A stretch of DNA of 64,000 nt from Coriaria nepalensis (taxonomy: Eukaryota > Streptophyta > Magnoliopsida > Cucurbitales > Coriariaceae). Shown here piece by piece: positions 24,970 to 36,150 of this stretch. Where the stretch lies: the NCBI GenBank assembly GCA_027186245.1, contig CP114492.1, positions 7,840,501-7,904,500 on the forward strand. The letters are read 5' to 3'. The position numbers and the translations under genes were made by a program. Every line of letters begins with the position of its first letter. The stretch's first letter is position 1. A model generated the notes under the pieces. It ran no database searches and had not been told where the DNA came from. It saw nothing but the letters and a program-made list of their open reading frames with translations.

Positions 24970-27900
24970 CTGGTTACTACCGGACTCATCAATGGAGACC
25001 TTCACTTGTATTCTTCTTCTTCTCTTTCTTTCCTTTGAATCTTTTTTTTTTTTTTTTCCTCAGGACGGTCTTAATTAGAGTTCAAATTGTTCCTTTTCAG
25101 ATATCGTTACGCTGCTGATTCCATACCCCAAAAGTAGAATGAAACTTTTCTGTAACTTTCCTTTGTTTAGTTATTGTATAGTTTTACCCCATGATCTGCG
25201 GATAAATTATACCGATAATGTTTTAGGCTCTTAGAAGTTAAGGCTCACAGTGAATCTTGCAGAGCTGTTCGATTCATCAATGATGGCAAAGGTTGTCGGG
25301 CAGGCTTTTTTTTTTTTGCCTGTGAAATTCCAAGTCATATTGAAGTATAATGGATGGTTTTATGTTTGTATGTGGCAGCAATTCTGACGGGATCTCCGGA
25401 CCGCTCCATTCTTGCCACGGATGTTGAATCTGGTTCGGCTATTGCACGTCTTGAAGATGCTCATGAGTAGGCTTTTCTTTGTCTCTGGTTGGTTCTCTTA
25501 TTTCTTTCTGACCAGCTTTTTGCCCTTATTTTTTTGGGTTCTCATCACATCATTCATTTAGACTGAATCCACATGGTAATGCCTTTGTCGTGCAGAGAAG
25601 CAGTTAATAGATTGATCAACTTAACAGAGTCCACCATAGCCTCTGGAGATGACAATGGCTGCATTAAGGTCCCTATACTCTTCCTTTTATTTATTTATTT
25701 GTAATATTTGTCTTGCCATCTCTCTATTTTCTTTATGTCTTAATGGATCCTGGTTCCTAATTTTCCTCTGTCATCTTTACTTGTGTAGTTAGTAAATATG
25801 ATAGTTTATTTCCATGATCTTACATTTTACAGTGAAACTTATACAATAATAGGTGTGGGATACCAGACAACAAACTTGCGTCAATACATTTGAAGCTCAT
25901 GAAGACTACATTTCAGATATGACTTTTGCATCTGATGCCAAGAAAATTTTGGCAACAAGGTAGATATACTGCAATTTTATTTCTCTAAAACGTTCTCTTG
26001 GGTGATTCCCTTAATTTTTCATGAAACGTCTTATTATTGTGTTGGCACATTTATCATCCTGTTACTAGGTAGATTGTAGACATAGAACATCCAATTATGT
26101 ATGTATGCCTATATCTGAAAACCACTTCAAACAACTTATTTTTGTGGTGAAAAACATCTTAAACTCTTAGCGTTTGGCCAAAGTCATTAACTTAGTATGT
26201 GCTTTGCTGCTCAGTTCCATTTCCCTTCCAGTAGAGAATTTGTGTGGATTATGCCAAAGTATGCTTACTCACCCATTTTCTATTTACTCTATAATGCACA
26301 ATTTTAATATAATTTCTCTTTCTTATGTTAAGTGGCGATGGGACTCTATCTGTTTGCAATCTTCGACGAAATACGGTTAGCTTTGCTTACTATTTTCATA
26401 TTTATTGATCAGAATTGTCAATAATCTGTGTCAAGTTGCCCCTATAGAGAATGGCTTATGATTGTGCCTCTCCAGTAATGTTGTTGTTTGCTGATAACAG
26501 GTTCAGGCTCGGTCAGAGTTTTCTGAAGAAGAGCTACTATCTGTTGTTATCATGAAGGTACAAAATAGGTTATTTTGATTTTCCGGCCCTAATTCCACTA
26601 TCCCATCTAAACATGTGTTTTCCAGATTATATACACAGAACAATACCTCTTATTATGATGTATTATTTTCCAACTTCTCTTGAGACAGTTTGGCTTTTCT
26701 GGTTGTGCAACGTAGACTATTTTAGTTTTAATTGTTGAATTATTCCATTGAGTCTTTCTACTCCCTTGATTGTTGGTGCCAGACAAAAGAAGTTTACTCC
26801 TTTAGAAGATAAATGAACACATATATGGAAATAACATCTTTCAGAATTAGGAAAGGAACACACACTTAACACTCGTTATTCCTCTTTCCCCCAGTTTAGC
26901 CTCCTGGGTTGTAGAGGATGGAATGGAGGGTAGGAACATAGGGCACGTTTTGTTTGATTCCCTGAGGGAATGAGAATGGTAATTTTTTTATGGTTGTTTG
27001 TTTGCATAAGGAATGATATATGGAAATGGGAAAGAGGAATAAGAATAGATTAAAGTGTAATATTCTAATTTTGTAAAAGTTATGAAAATTACTCTAGTGT
27101 CACAGTAAAATTTAAAAAATGCGTAAAATATCCCGTGTAAATGAATGGCAAGAGTGATTCCCACTAAAGACACCTATTTTGGTGGGAATGGAAGAATGTT
27201 TTTTTTTTTTTCATTCCAGTAGGAATGGTTTTTTCATCCCCACTTCATTATTTTTTGAACCAAACGGTAGAATGGAATGAAAAATCATTCCGTTCCCACT
27301 AAAGAATCGAACTAAGCGTACCCATAGGTCTTAGAAATGAAGAAATAAGAGAGAAGAGAACATTGTTATTCTGTGTTTATGCAACATGAACAAGACTATT
27401 CTTATATCAGTCTATATGGATTTGTCTGGGATCCATAATTTGTTCTTTTTCTTTTTTGGTGGGCGAAGAATGGACGCAAAGTCATTTGTTCATCACAAGA
27501 GGGAACTCTATTATTGTATTCTTGGGGCTCTTTCAAAGATTGCAGGTATTTTCATTGAACATGTGCAAAATGGATGTAGTTTGCAACTTACCCTTCATAT
27601 TTAAAGATCTCTCTTTCTGCTAGATTTTTACTGCTTCTTTTTTGGTGGTATTTTCAGTGATCGATTTGTTGATCTCTTGCCAAACTGTGTTGATGCTATG
27701 CTGAAGGTCTGCAGGTTTCATAATTACTGTACGCATGTGTTCGTATTAATTTATCAATGAGTTGTCCTAACTAGGTTCATCTCTTCTTTTAGCTTGACGA
27801 AGATAGGATTATTATCGGATCCGGGAATGGAATGATTAGGTGAGTCTTAATGCAAGATGGGCATCGTCTTCTTACTTTTGAGACTACTTAATTATATTTT

Positions 27901-29194
27901 AGTTTTTTTTAGCCTTGTAGGCATATTACCCAACAGGATCATCCAACCGATGGCAGAGCACTGTGATCTTCCTGTTGAACGTCTAGGTAATACATTCTTA
28001 TGAATGAAGTCCAAATCCCACTTCATTTCCTGAATGAACTATCAGAACATGTTGTAAATATGTGTAACATCGTACAATCTCATTGTAAATTTGATGTGCT
28101 TCACTAGATTGATCTTCACCCTTACTGTGTTAATACATGGACCGCTAACCTGATGTCGTGGTTTTTCTTCTTGTAGCTTTTTCTCATGATAGAAAATTCC
28201 TGGGCAGCATATCACATGATAAGATGTTGAAGGTTTGTGTTTCTCTTGGCATTTCTTCTGCATGTGTCTCATTAACTATTCACGCCAAGGATGGTGAAAA
28301 ACATGTGGAAGCACAATTGACTATATTAACTTGTGTTCTTCATTTCTTGAAAATGTGGTTTACAAGCTGCAGTCTACTAGGTTTTCTAAAGAACTGAGAA
28401 AATAGCCACCTTGTCTTTTAAGATGTTCATTTATTTGGGGCACAGTTTAGTTCTGGGTACGTAGAGAAAATGATAACTTAATTCTTATAAATATCAATGT
28501 GACAATGTCCCATTCAATCAAACAGTTCCCCCTGATGAATTGTGGAGACCGTGTTCTTTTGTTTGTTCATGTGTGTGCATTTCTCTGTCCATGCAGTTGT
28601 GGGATATGGATGAATTATTGCAAGGTTCTGGAAACAATCTACAGCATCCAGCTACTGTTCAGGACAGCGATGGTGATGGGATGGATGTGGATTATGGTCC
28701 TTCGAGATCTGGCAGAGGTGAACTTTTTCACTTGCTGAAATTTATCGAAATGATATTCTCAACTATTCATCCAAGCATGTATCCTTCATTAGTAATTTGA
28801 GTAATGGCTAGAAAATGCATTCCGACTAAATTGGAATCTTGATGAGGCTTTCTGGGCCGTAAGTAGGTGTGACTTAATTAAGATTTTTGTTGGTCTTTAT
28901 TTAGAGTTTATAGGGATACAACTGATTTTTGTGGGGCCAAACTGGCATTATAAGAATGATGACTCAACAATGCTGCATAATGCTTGACATTTATGGAAAT
29001 CCCCTGAGACAATTTTCTGTAGCTTTTGTGCCTTTTGCATCTCGAATGTTTGAAAAACCTGATTGGACTCGCAATGATTTTGTACTCATTTTAAAATTCA
29101 TGCTGAAATTTCACTTAAATCAGTTTTTATTATTATTTGTTTTAATCATTCAGGCACCAAAAGGACTGCAAGCAGGCAGCACTCTTGCCGGTAA
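24970..29194 (+). CDS. WDR55-like WD40 protein, start missing and tail frame-shifted
   Basis: WD40 protein of the WDR55 family. Animal WDR55 is nucleolar and needed for rRNA processing; the Arabidopsis protein binds DDB1 and is needed for embryo development. Fifteen exons join in phase: 24970-25007, 25101-25133, 25227-25291, 25379-25466, 25596-25668, 25853-25959, 26333-26375, 26501-26557, 27469-27545, 27658-27706, 27793-27839, 27913-27986, 28177-28232, 28597-28717, 29154-29194. They encode 322 residues covering the propeller (AILTGSPDRSILATDVESG, AHEDYISDMTFASDAKKILA, NGRKVICSSQEGTLLLYSWG, LAFSHDRKFLGSISHDKMLK). Two defects: the frame opens at LVTTGLINGDLHL without an ATG and with TAG at 24949-24951 upstream, and the tail stops at 29192 while the family ending NFFVDM lies in another frame up to 29222. 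Intron 8 holds a MITE. Coordinates give the recognisable coding part only. It could be a recent pseudogene, a gene with a non-standard start, or a sequence error. Confidence 0.85.
26941..27323. mobile_element. Non-autonomous MITE in a WDR55 intron
   Basis: The 383-bp segment begins GGGCACGTTTTGTTTGATTC and ends in the imperfect inverse complement (GGGTACGCTTAGTTCGATTC read on the other strand), 17 of about 21 positions matching. The triplet ATA flanks both ends (26938-26940 and 27324-27326), consistent with a 3-bp target duplication. The interior is AT-rich, has no transposase and repeats GGAATGG-type words in inverted order. The termini resemble Tourist/PIF-Harbinger or hAT-like MITEs; I cannot assign the superfamily with certainty. 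Confidence 0.7.
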
Positions 29195-30289
29195 TCAGCA
29201 GAATTTTTTCGTGGATATGTAGGGCGGTGCCGATATAAAAACTGGTCGAATTCATCATTAAAAGTACAGACAGATCAAAGACTGAAGATTTTCATGGTAG
29301 TCTCTCTTCACCATAGTGAGACCCCTCATTTTGGTTAAGACGAATTTAAGATGATTGATCTCTTTTTGTTTAGAGGAGGGCCTTAATTACAGGCGATAAT
29401 TGTATTATTAATATGCTGCTGATTGTTTCCTTTTACACTATACCGTTGAAGTATTTATAATAATGAAAATGATTTAAAAAAAAAAAAAAGAATTTGAGAA
29501 TTCTTAATTTGTTAGATATTTATTGTAAATATAAAATAGATCTTATAACATTTTTTTATAAGATCAAGTATATAATTATATAAATCGTAATAATAAATAT
29601 CTTAATTTTTTTATATGATTTATTTCATTATTAAATTCTTACATAATTCATTCGCTTCCTTACACTTGAAACCCATGTAATTCTAACATTTAGAACATGT
29701 TTTGGCCTTGATTTGAATTCATTCAATGAATCTGCATTAAATGTTTGATTTACATTTGGTTGATTGATTTTGGGATGAAAAACGTTTGATTTACATACTA
29801 ACTAAAGAATTTAGATAACAACTCATCGACAAATAATATATGCATGTAAATATGAATTGAAAAAAACATAACAATTGATGTACTATACTATAGTATGTTC
29901 AAATTCTTAGAAATTGTAACGGTCCCAAAAACATAATATATAATTATGTCATTGCAAAGACCAGCATAGAGTCCCAAAAGTCCCATTAGAATTTCAATAC
30001 TCTTGTTACCGAAGAAAATGCAACATAGAGTTGGCCATGACAAAAAAATGGTCACGGTGAGTAAAGACCAGCAGTTGCTAAAGATTGGCCTTGGCTTTTG
30101 TTTATTGTTATTGCACAGCGTATTCTCAAAGGGAACTGTCGTTTTTGTAGAAGAAAAGGATATTTTGGTTTTGTTGGAAAGAGAATCGCTCGAGAAATCA
30201 AAACATCCGCCTCAATGTTTGAACATGTGTTTGTGAATAATAATATATTGATTTTATATCAAAAAATCACGAAGGCCTTGAGACACAGA
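29195..30289. other. WDR55 3' flank and intergenic DNA
   Basis: 29195-29470 should include the WDR55 3' UTR, with AATAATGAAAATG near 29458. The remainder to 30289 is AT-rich. ORFs at 30003-30236 and 30098-30466 (+) run into the minisatellite and show no known domain. Confidence 0.5.
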
Positions 30290-30620
30290 CCGACATATCA
30301 AATGTTGATATGTGGTCAAATGGTCGAAAGCCTCGAAGCCTTGAGATGCACATACCGAAGTCTAAAATGTTGGTATGTGGTTGAAGAGTCAAAGCCTTAT
30401 ATCCTCAAATCGACATCTCAAATGTCGGTCCGTGGTCGAAGATATCATATGTCGGTCTATGGTTAAAGGTCTCATATCGGTCTATTCGAAGGGTTGAAGG
30501 TCTCACATATCGGTTTGTGGTCGAAGAGTCGAAGGTCTCACATATCGGTCTGTGATCGAAGAGTCGAAAGTCTCACATGTCAGTCTGTGATTGAAGGGTC
30601 AAAAGCTCAAGGGTCTCACA
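30290..30620. repeat. Degenerate minisatellite with a 35-bp core unit
   Basis: Three clean copies of a 35-bp unit starting GAAGGTCTCACATATCGG lie at 30496-30530, 30531-30565 and 30566-30600. More diverged versions of the same words (GTCGAAG, TGTCGGTC, ATATGTGGTC) reach back to about 30290. The unit is relatively GC-rich against its surroundings. Confidence 0.8.
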
Positions 30621-31692
30621 TATCTTATTAGAACTTTCGACTCTTCGAACATTCGACCCTTTGACTCTTAGAACATTCGACTCTTATAATTATTTACAGT
30701 CCATATACTTCTGTCTATATATAAGACAAAAAAAAAAAAAAGAGTTGAAATAGACAAAAACTAGTCAAATTCTCTTCCTCATCATCCTGATCAGTTGTTT
30801 CCCACGGCCTTCCAGGAGGAGGACGAAGCCATTATCAAATCGGTAATCATATTTTAATTTGAAAAAGCTCATATGAGCGTTTAATGTTTTACAAACTATG
30901 TTTCAAATGATTTTTATCATACGCTGATCATAAATTCACATATGTATTCTCACATTATAATTTCATATTTCTTTTGTTATTCAATATTGAGTGTGTTCTT
31001 AGGAACCATCACACTCGCTCGAATCGAAGCCCGGGACTGTCGAAGACCGGCAAGTTTCCGTAGGGAGGCTCTTCAAAGAATGACCGGAAAGTGCTTAGAC
31101 GGACTCACTCTAGAAGGTTTTGACTACCAATCTTCGTGGAGCACTTTTTAAAAAAAGGTAAATTAAGAAATTTTCACGGAAACAAGTATAATTTTTTATT
31201 TGAATATCAAAAATTCGAAGTCAAATTCTATCATTCAGAAGTAATTTTAAAATTTTTCTATTTTTCATAAATTTATGGGCCTATCATAATTTCTTTAATT
31301 TTCATAAATAAAATTAGTTTCATTTGATATATTAATAACATCTTGGTAATTATTTTTGGCAGCCTTTGAATAATCAGAATTTGAATTCTCTATTTCAATG
31401 TTTATCAAGTTCGTTCAAACATCCCTAATAAATCTTTTTATAATAAAAGCGAATTAAGGTAAATAAATTCATAAATGCACAAGTCTATATATAATCATAA
31501 AACAAGCTAATAAAAACAATAAGATTGTTACAATATCCAAGTCTGTTATTTTCTTCTACAAATGATCATGACCATTTTTATTTTTTTTTGTCCCCAGCAA
31601 GCGAATGTGTTTTTTATTTTTCCTAACTCAAACTGGATAAATTAAAAATGACTCCTAATAAAGCATCCCTGACCTTGAGATTTTGTAGAGAG
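30621..31692. other. Repeat flank, candidate solo LTR or promoter, and AT-rich DNA
   Basis: 30629-30690 repeats CGACTCTTCGAACATTCGAC-like words in the inverse sense to the minisatellite. A TATA-box-like CTATATATAAG (30714-30724) follows, then an A run. From 30950 to 31150 the sequence is more GC-balanced, with a short ORF (30942-31151, +). The arrangement resembles an LTR with its TATA box, but I found no matching second LTR or TG..CA border. Confidence 0.3.
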
Positions 31693-34503
31693 TCAATCAG
31701 ACTTTCCATCTTGGGATCCAATCTCTTGCAGGTAGTGTTCTGCATCCAATGCAGCCATGCAACCTGCATAATTTTCGGAGGAAGTTAACCTCGATGCATG
31801 TTTATATTGCATTATTAACAAACAGAAACCATTTTCATTACACAAAGAGTTAACCAACTAAAGCATAAGGCTTTTCTCTTTTCTTTTACATTCTACTGAA
31901 GTTTATGGGTAAGAGAAGATGTTGCACGAAGAACTGAAGAAGAAATTTCCCACAGACGTCATATTTCGACCCATAGTATGCGGTACACAACTTTTGAAGT
32001 TTGCAATGGGAAGCTAGTTCAGTCTCATTTCATTGGTGAGTTGAACCCACAGACCCACCCTATTTCTCACAACATCTCACAGACAACAGATACATGATAT
32101 AGATCACCTCACATACTTCTTTTAATTTGAACAGAACAGCCTTTTGATTTAGGCAATCCCTTTCAATTGCTGTACACATCGTTAAATATCAACAGAAGAA
32201 CTTATCGGCCAAATAAACATTCAATTAAGTATCCCATAAAATTGATAATAGCACAACTTTCTATCATAACATTCATTAGATTACTAAGAGTCATGTTTTC
32301 AGTATCAAAGAGAAAAAGCTTTTTCTTTCTAGGCCCTTAATACAGGACCTGATCCAGAACTGAAAGGAACAAAGGCTGAGGTGGTTTTGTTACCATTTTA
32401 CCCAAAATAGACTTGAATTAATCTATTAATAATTGGTGAAGTAGTGACTGTTAGAGCGACTATAGAACTTTGATTTCTGTCATTTCTTCTTGAAGACTGA
32501 TAGGGGCAAGGTTCGGATGACCGATAACTTTTCAAAATTCAAGGGAAATTGTGGTAAGTTATATGAAGGTTTCAGACATAAGAAAGGAGATCACTGATAA
32601 AGGAAGGGGAGTTGGCTAAGTTCAATTGGGACTTCCTTGGTGGTGAACTGAGAACTTCCTTTGGTCAGGGAAAATCAGGTTGATATGGAAACAAAATGTG
32701 ACATACCTATTTAAGGAATCTTTACTGTTATTCTAGAGAGATTTTAATCAACATCTCCTAGAAACTTGGGTTCTTCTCGAGTCTTCATTTCAAAAAAAAA
32801 AATTTCCCCTTTTTTGTTTGACAAGATCATTCATGCATCTAATAAGTTAATCTCTTTCACTAAAATAGTAGTAAGGAAATAGGTCACAAAACTAAGGGCA
32901 AACAATGATATAACTATTTTCACATGCCTTTCCAGATGACTTTTCATTTTTGATTTTCCAAAAAAAAAAAAAAAACAGAGCTTCTCAACTTGTAGAACTA
33001 ATGTTTCACCAATAAAGCCTTTCTTAAACTATCTACTGTCAGAATTAAGCCCCAATATCAAACCAAGATTTTGGTCACAAGCAATCCCACCAGCCCTCAA
33101 CTGAAACCACTTTCATTGTGCAATTAAGAGTCAACTAGAAAATGAACCCCTAAAAAGGTGAATAAAAAAGGGTATAAGCCAAGAGATATCAGCAACGAGG
33201 AAAAAACACGCGCATATCCCATCAGGATCCTTCTTTCATTTGGTGCCTTAAACTTCCAAGATAACACTCTCAATGCCGTGGAGAATAGACAGATATAGAA
33301 GCTGAATGAATTATCATCATTCGAAACACTAAATTCGCAACTGCAAACAGTCAATAAATATAGACCAGACAAGTAGAAAAGTGTTATAAAGTGAAAGGAT
33401 TACTAACCAGTGCCAGCAGCGGTAATAGCCTGCCTATACTTCTTGTCCTGAACATCTCCAGCCGCAAAAACCCCATGCACACTTGTATGAGTCGTACCCG
33501 GCTCCGTCAAAACATAACCATCAGAATCAAGCTTGAGTTGCCCATCCAAGAACTTTGTGGCAGGCTCATGCCCAATGGCGAAGAACAATCCAGAAACTTT
33601 CAAATCAGAGACCTCTCCACTAACCACATTTTGGACCTTTAGCCCACCCAAAGCCCCTTTCTCTCCTTCACCAAAGGCCTCAACCACGGTTGAATTCCAT
33701 ATCACCTCTATCTTCGGATTACTCAGAGCCCTCTGCTGCATGATCTTAGAGGCCCTAAAACTATCTCTCCTATGAATAATATATACTTTAGATCCATACT
33801 TGGTTAAGAAATTCGCTTCCTCCATAGCCGAATCGCCACCTCCAATCACCGCCAACGGCTTGTTTCTGAAAATAGGAGCCGCACCGTCGCACACTGCGCA
33901 TGCAGAAATCCCCCGATTCCAAAACCCTCCTTTCCCATCACCGGACCCAGGGAACACCAAACGCTTCGCAACGGCGCCAGTAGCTACAATCACGGAATCG
34001 GCCAGAACAGCCTTCGAATCAGTAAAGATCTTGAAAGGATTTGTCGAGAAATCGACCTTGTTAACAGTCTCAGTGAAAATCTGAGTTCCAAATCGTAGGG
34101 ATTGATTTCGACACTTGTCCATCAGCTCGATACCGAAAATACCGTCGGGAAATCCAGGGAAGTTTTCGACGTCGGATGTGGTAGTGAGCTGGCCTCCGGG
34201 AGCGATGTCGTTAGCCATCCATCCTTCGAACAGAACCGGCTTAAGCTCCGCTCGGGCGGCGTAAATGGCGGCGGTATGAGCAGCGGGACCACTCCCGATG
34301 ATGCAGACTTTGGTCCTCAGGGTTTGAAGGTCATCCATGGCGGAGATTTTAGTAGGTGAGGTCGAAGAGAGAGAAACTGCGGCGGCGGAAGTAGAGGCGA
34401 TTCCGATGAAGCTCCGAACTTTTTTAAAAGAATCGAAAAGTGAAAGGATCTTCTTTCCACTTCTAGGGCCGAAACTCATGTTTTGAAATTTCCTCTTTTT
34501 CAT
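31693..34503 (-). CDS. NADPH-dependent thioredoxin reductase, NTRA/NTRB type
   Basis: Flavoenzyme that transfers electrons from NADPH through FAD and a redox disulfide to thioredoxin in cytosol and mitochondria. Two exons: 33408-34503 and 31693-31763, split by a 1,644-bp intron within the [15 protein letters not shown] helix; 388 residues. The FAD loop GSGPAAH is at 70-76, the active-site disulfide CAVC at 202-205, and the NADPH loop GGGDSA at 221-226. [16 protein letters not shown] and the C-terminal end EIGSQ..GKSD are as I recall for Arabidopsis NTRA. The first 55 residues before [11 protein letters not shown] are rich in Lys, Arg, Ser and Phe and lack acidic residues apart from Asp24, which suits a mitochondrial presequence. 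Starts at Met1 (34501-34503), Met9 or Met56 (34336-34338) are all possible, and the last would give a cytosolic form. Confidence 0.94.
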
Positions 34504-35673
34504 TTAATTATTTATTATATTTCCTTTTACATTTAGAATAACAACAAAACGCGCTTTTACTTTGGCGCCAAATGAAAGCGTCGCGCTCACTTGACTTGAG
34601 TTTTGATTTAAGAATTTTTTTTTTTTTTAAATAAAAAATTTATTTATTTATAGAACGAAAAATTAGTGACAGAAAATTTTATTTAAAAAAATAAAAAATT
34701 GGTGTTATCTTAAGGCTAAGAAAGTAATATTACTTGTTCTTTGCTTGAAGCAGGATGGCTTACTGGGGATCCCTGTTTTTATACATGAAGGCAACTTTGT
34801 AGAGAATTAAGTATATACTTTTACATTATTAGTACACATAAGTATATACCTTATATTGTTTTTATATGTAAGTATATATATATATATATATATATGTAAA
34901 TTGAAGCGTATTAGAGGATGTAATGTGTCCGGCCCGGCCCAATTATCAGATGGGCTAACTTTTCAGTCCATCTACATATTAATCTAACTTGTTTTTCAGT
35001 TTATTCAAATTCCAATTAATAAATTACTGACGTTACAGATTTATGATTCAAAACGTATTTTCTCACCCCTAAATATCATGGAAGTATAGTTTTCAGGCTT
35101 AACACAAATCTAGTCTAACACCTCAAAATAATACTACTATACCTTTTCTTTTTTTTTTCTTTCTTCATAATTGATTATTTTATATTATTATTTAATATTT
35201 ATAATTGATATTTATAAATAAATAAAATTCCTAACCCATTCATATATAATTCAAATATTATTTTAAATAAATAAAATAAAAATATTCACAGCTTGCTAAT
35301 TTATATAACACTAAGATATCTTCCTAAACAAAGATGTATGTACAAACGTGATTGAGGAAAATCATTGAAATCCCCCTCTTCCTAGTCCCTTTGATTATCA
35401 TACCGAGTTTGTCCAATGTCTATACAAAATTTGCCGGAACAGAATCTTTGCCGGAACTCCGACCGTTGTAGATTAAATCTTAATTCAATACCACCCAAAC
35501 GCGTCTTTGGTAAAGAAACTATGTGTTTCTCCAAGCGAAACTGTCGGAACTGTACGGCAAGATGTTGTCTATTTTGAAGGCAAAATCCGACACATGATTT
35601 GTCTTATAACGACTGGGAAGCAAACATCTTGAGTTCCCCCCACTTGACTGGACCAATGGGCTGGCTTGCCTGA
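34504..35673. other. Intergenic region between NTR and the small basic protein gene
   Basis: 34504-34620 should be the NTR promoter and leader; AT-rich DNA with a (TA)n run (34876-34895) follows. 35340-35670 is more GC-balanced and should hold the 3' UTR of the next minus-strand gene. I see no ORF of note. Confidence 0.5.
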
Positions 35674-36150
35674 CTAGCCTTCAAACACCAAAAACTCATC
35701 GTCATGCCCATTTTGATCATGATCACAAGATAGAGAATCCCAATTCACGACAGTTGACTCAGTTAACGGATTCTGATCAAGAGAAATAGAAGACCTCTTG
35801 ATAAACTCCAAGCAATCCGCAATGGCTTCTGCGTAGAAAGAATTCGATCGCCGTAACGACCTCAACCTGCACTCACGACCGGCTACGCCCTTCTTTGGCA
35901 GCTCAATTACCAACCTCCGCCCGCTTCCGTCGCTGCTCCGGCTACTATTCCTCTTTATCCCGGGCCCATCACAACCTCTCCTCAACAGCAACTTCAAAGC
36001 TCTTCCATATGAACATCTCCATCTTTTCAAGACCCGGAAAAAGCACATGAATCTTGCACCGAGTCTGCAAACTGAAAACCTCTTTGCGTTTAGCTTAAAC
36101 CCTTTTCTTCCATTAACGTTAACCCTGTTGTAGCTCATAACATGCTCCAT
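35674..36150 (-). CDS. Small basic plant protein, 'josephin-like' by common naming
   Basis: An intronless ORF of 158 residues with a strongly basic first two thirds (RKGFKLNAKRFSVCRLGARF, RRLVIELPKKG) and a conserved-looking block SLRRSNSFYAEAIADCLEFI at about 97-116. The last 40 residues are acidic (NGHDDEFLVFEG). Small angiosperm proteins with the RSNSFYAEAIADCLEFIK block are often auto-annotated as josephin-like, but I see no catalytic Cys/His/Asn arrangement of a Josephin deubiquitinase, so that name should not be read as function. The GC-richer composition and coherent codon use against AT-rich flanks support a real gene. The first ATG gives MEHVMSYNRV; Met5 is the alternative start. Role unknown. 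Confidence 0.72.
   Translation of the reverse strand: MEHVMSYNRVNVNGRKGFKLNAKRFSVCRLGARFMCFFRVLKRWRCSYGRALKLLLRRGCDGPGIKRNSSRSSDGSGRRLVIELPKKGVAGRECRLRSLRRSNSFYAEAIADCLEFIKRSSISLDQNPLTESTVVNWDSLSCDHDQNGHDDEFLVFEG

Noticed and set aside
24918..25118. ORF opening with TTG and running through the first WDR55 exon
   Set aside because: It is in the wrong frame for WDR55 and runs into an intronic T tract.
31764..33407. Separate gene within the long NTR intron
   Set aside because: The ORF at 33124-33372 (-) has no family match and no conserved words; the intron looks noncoding.
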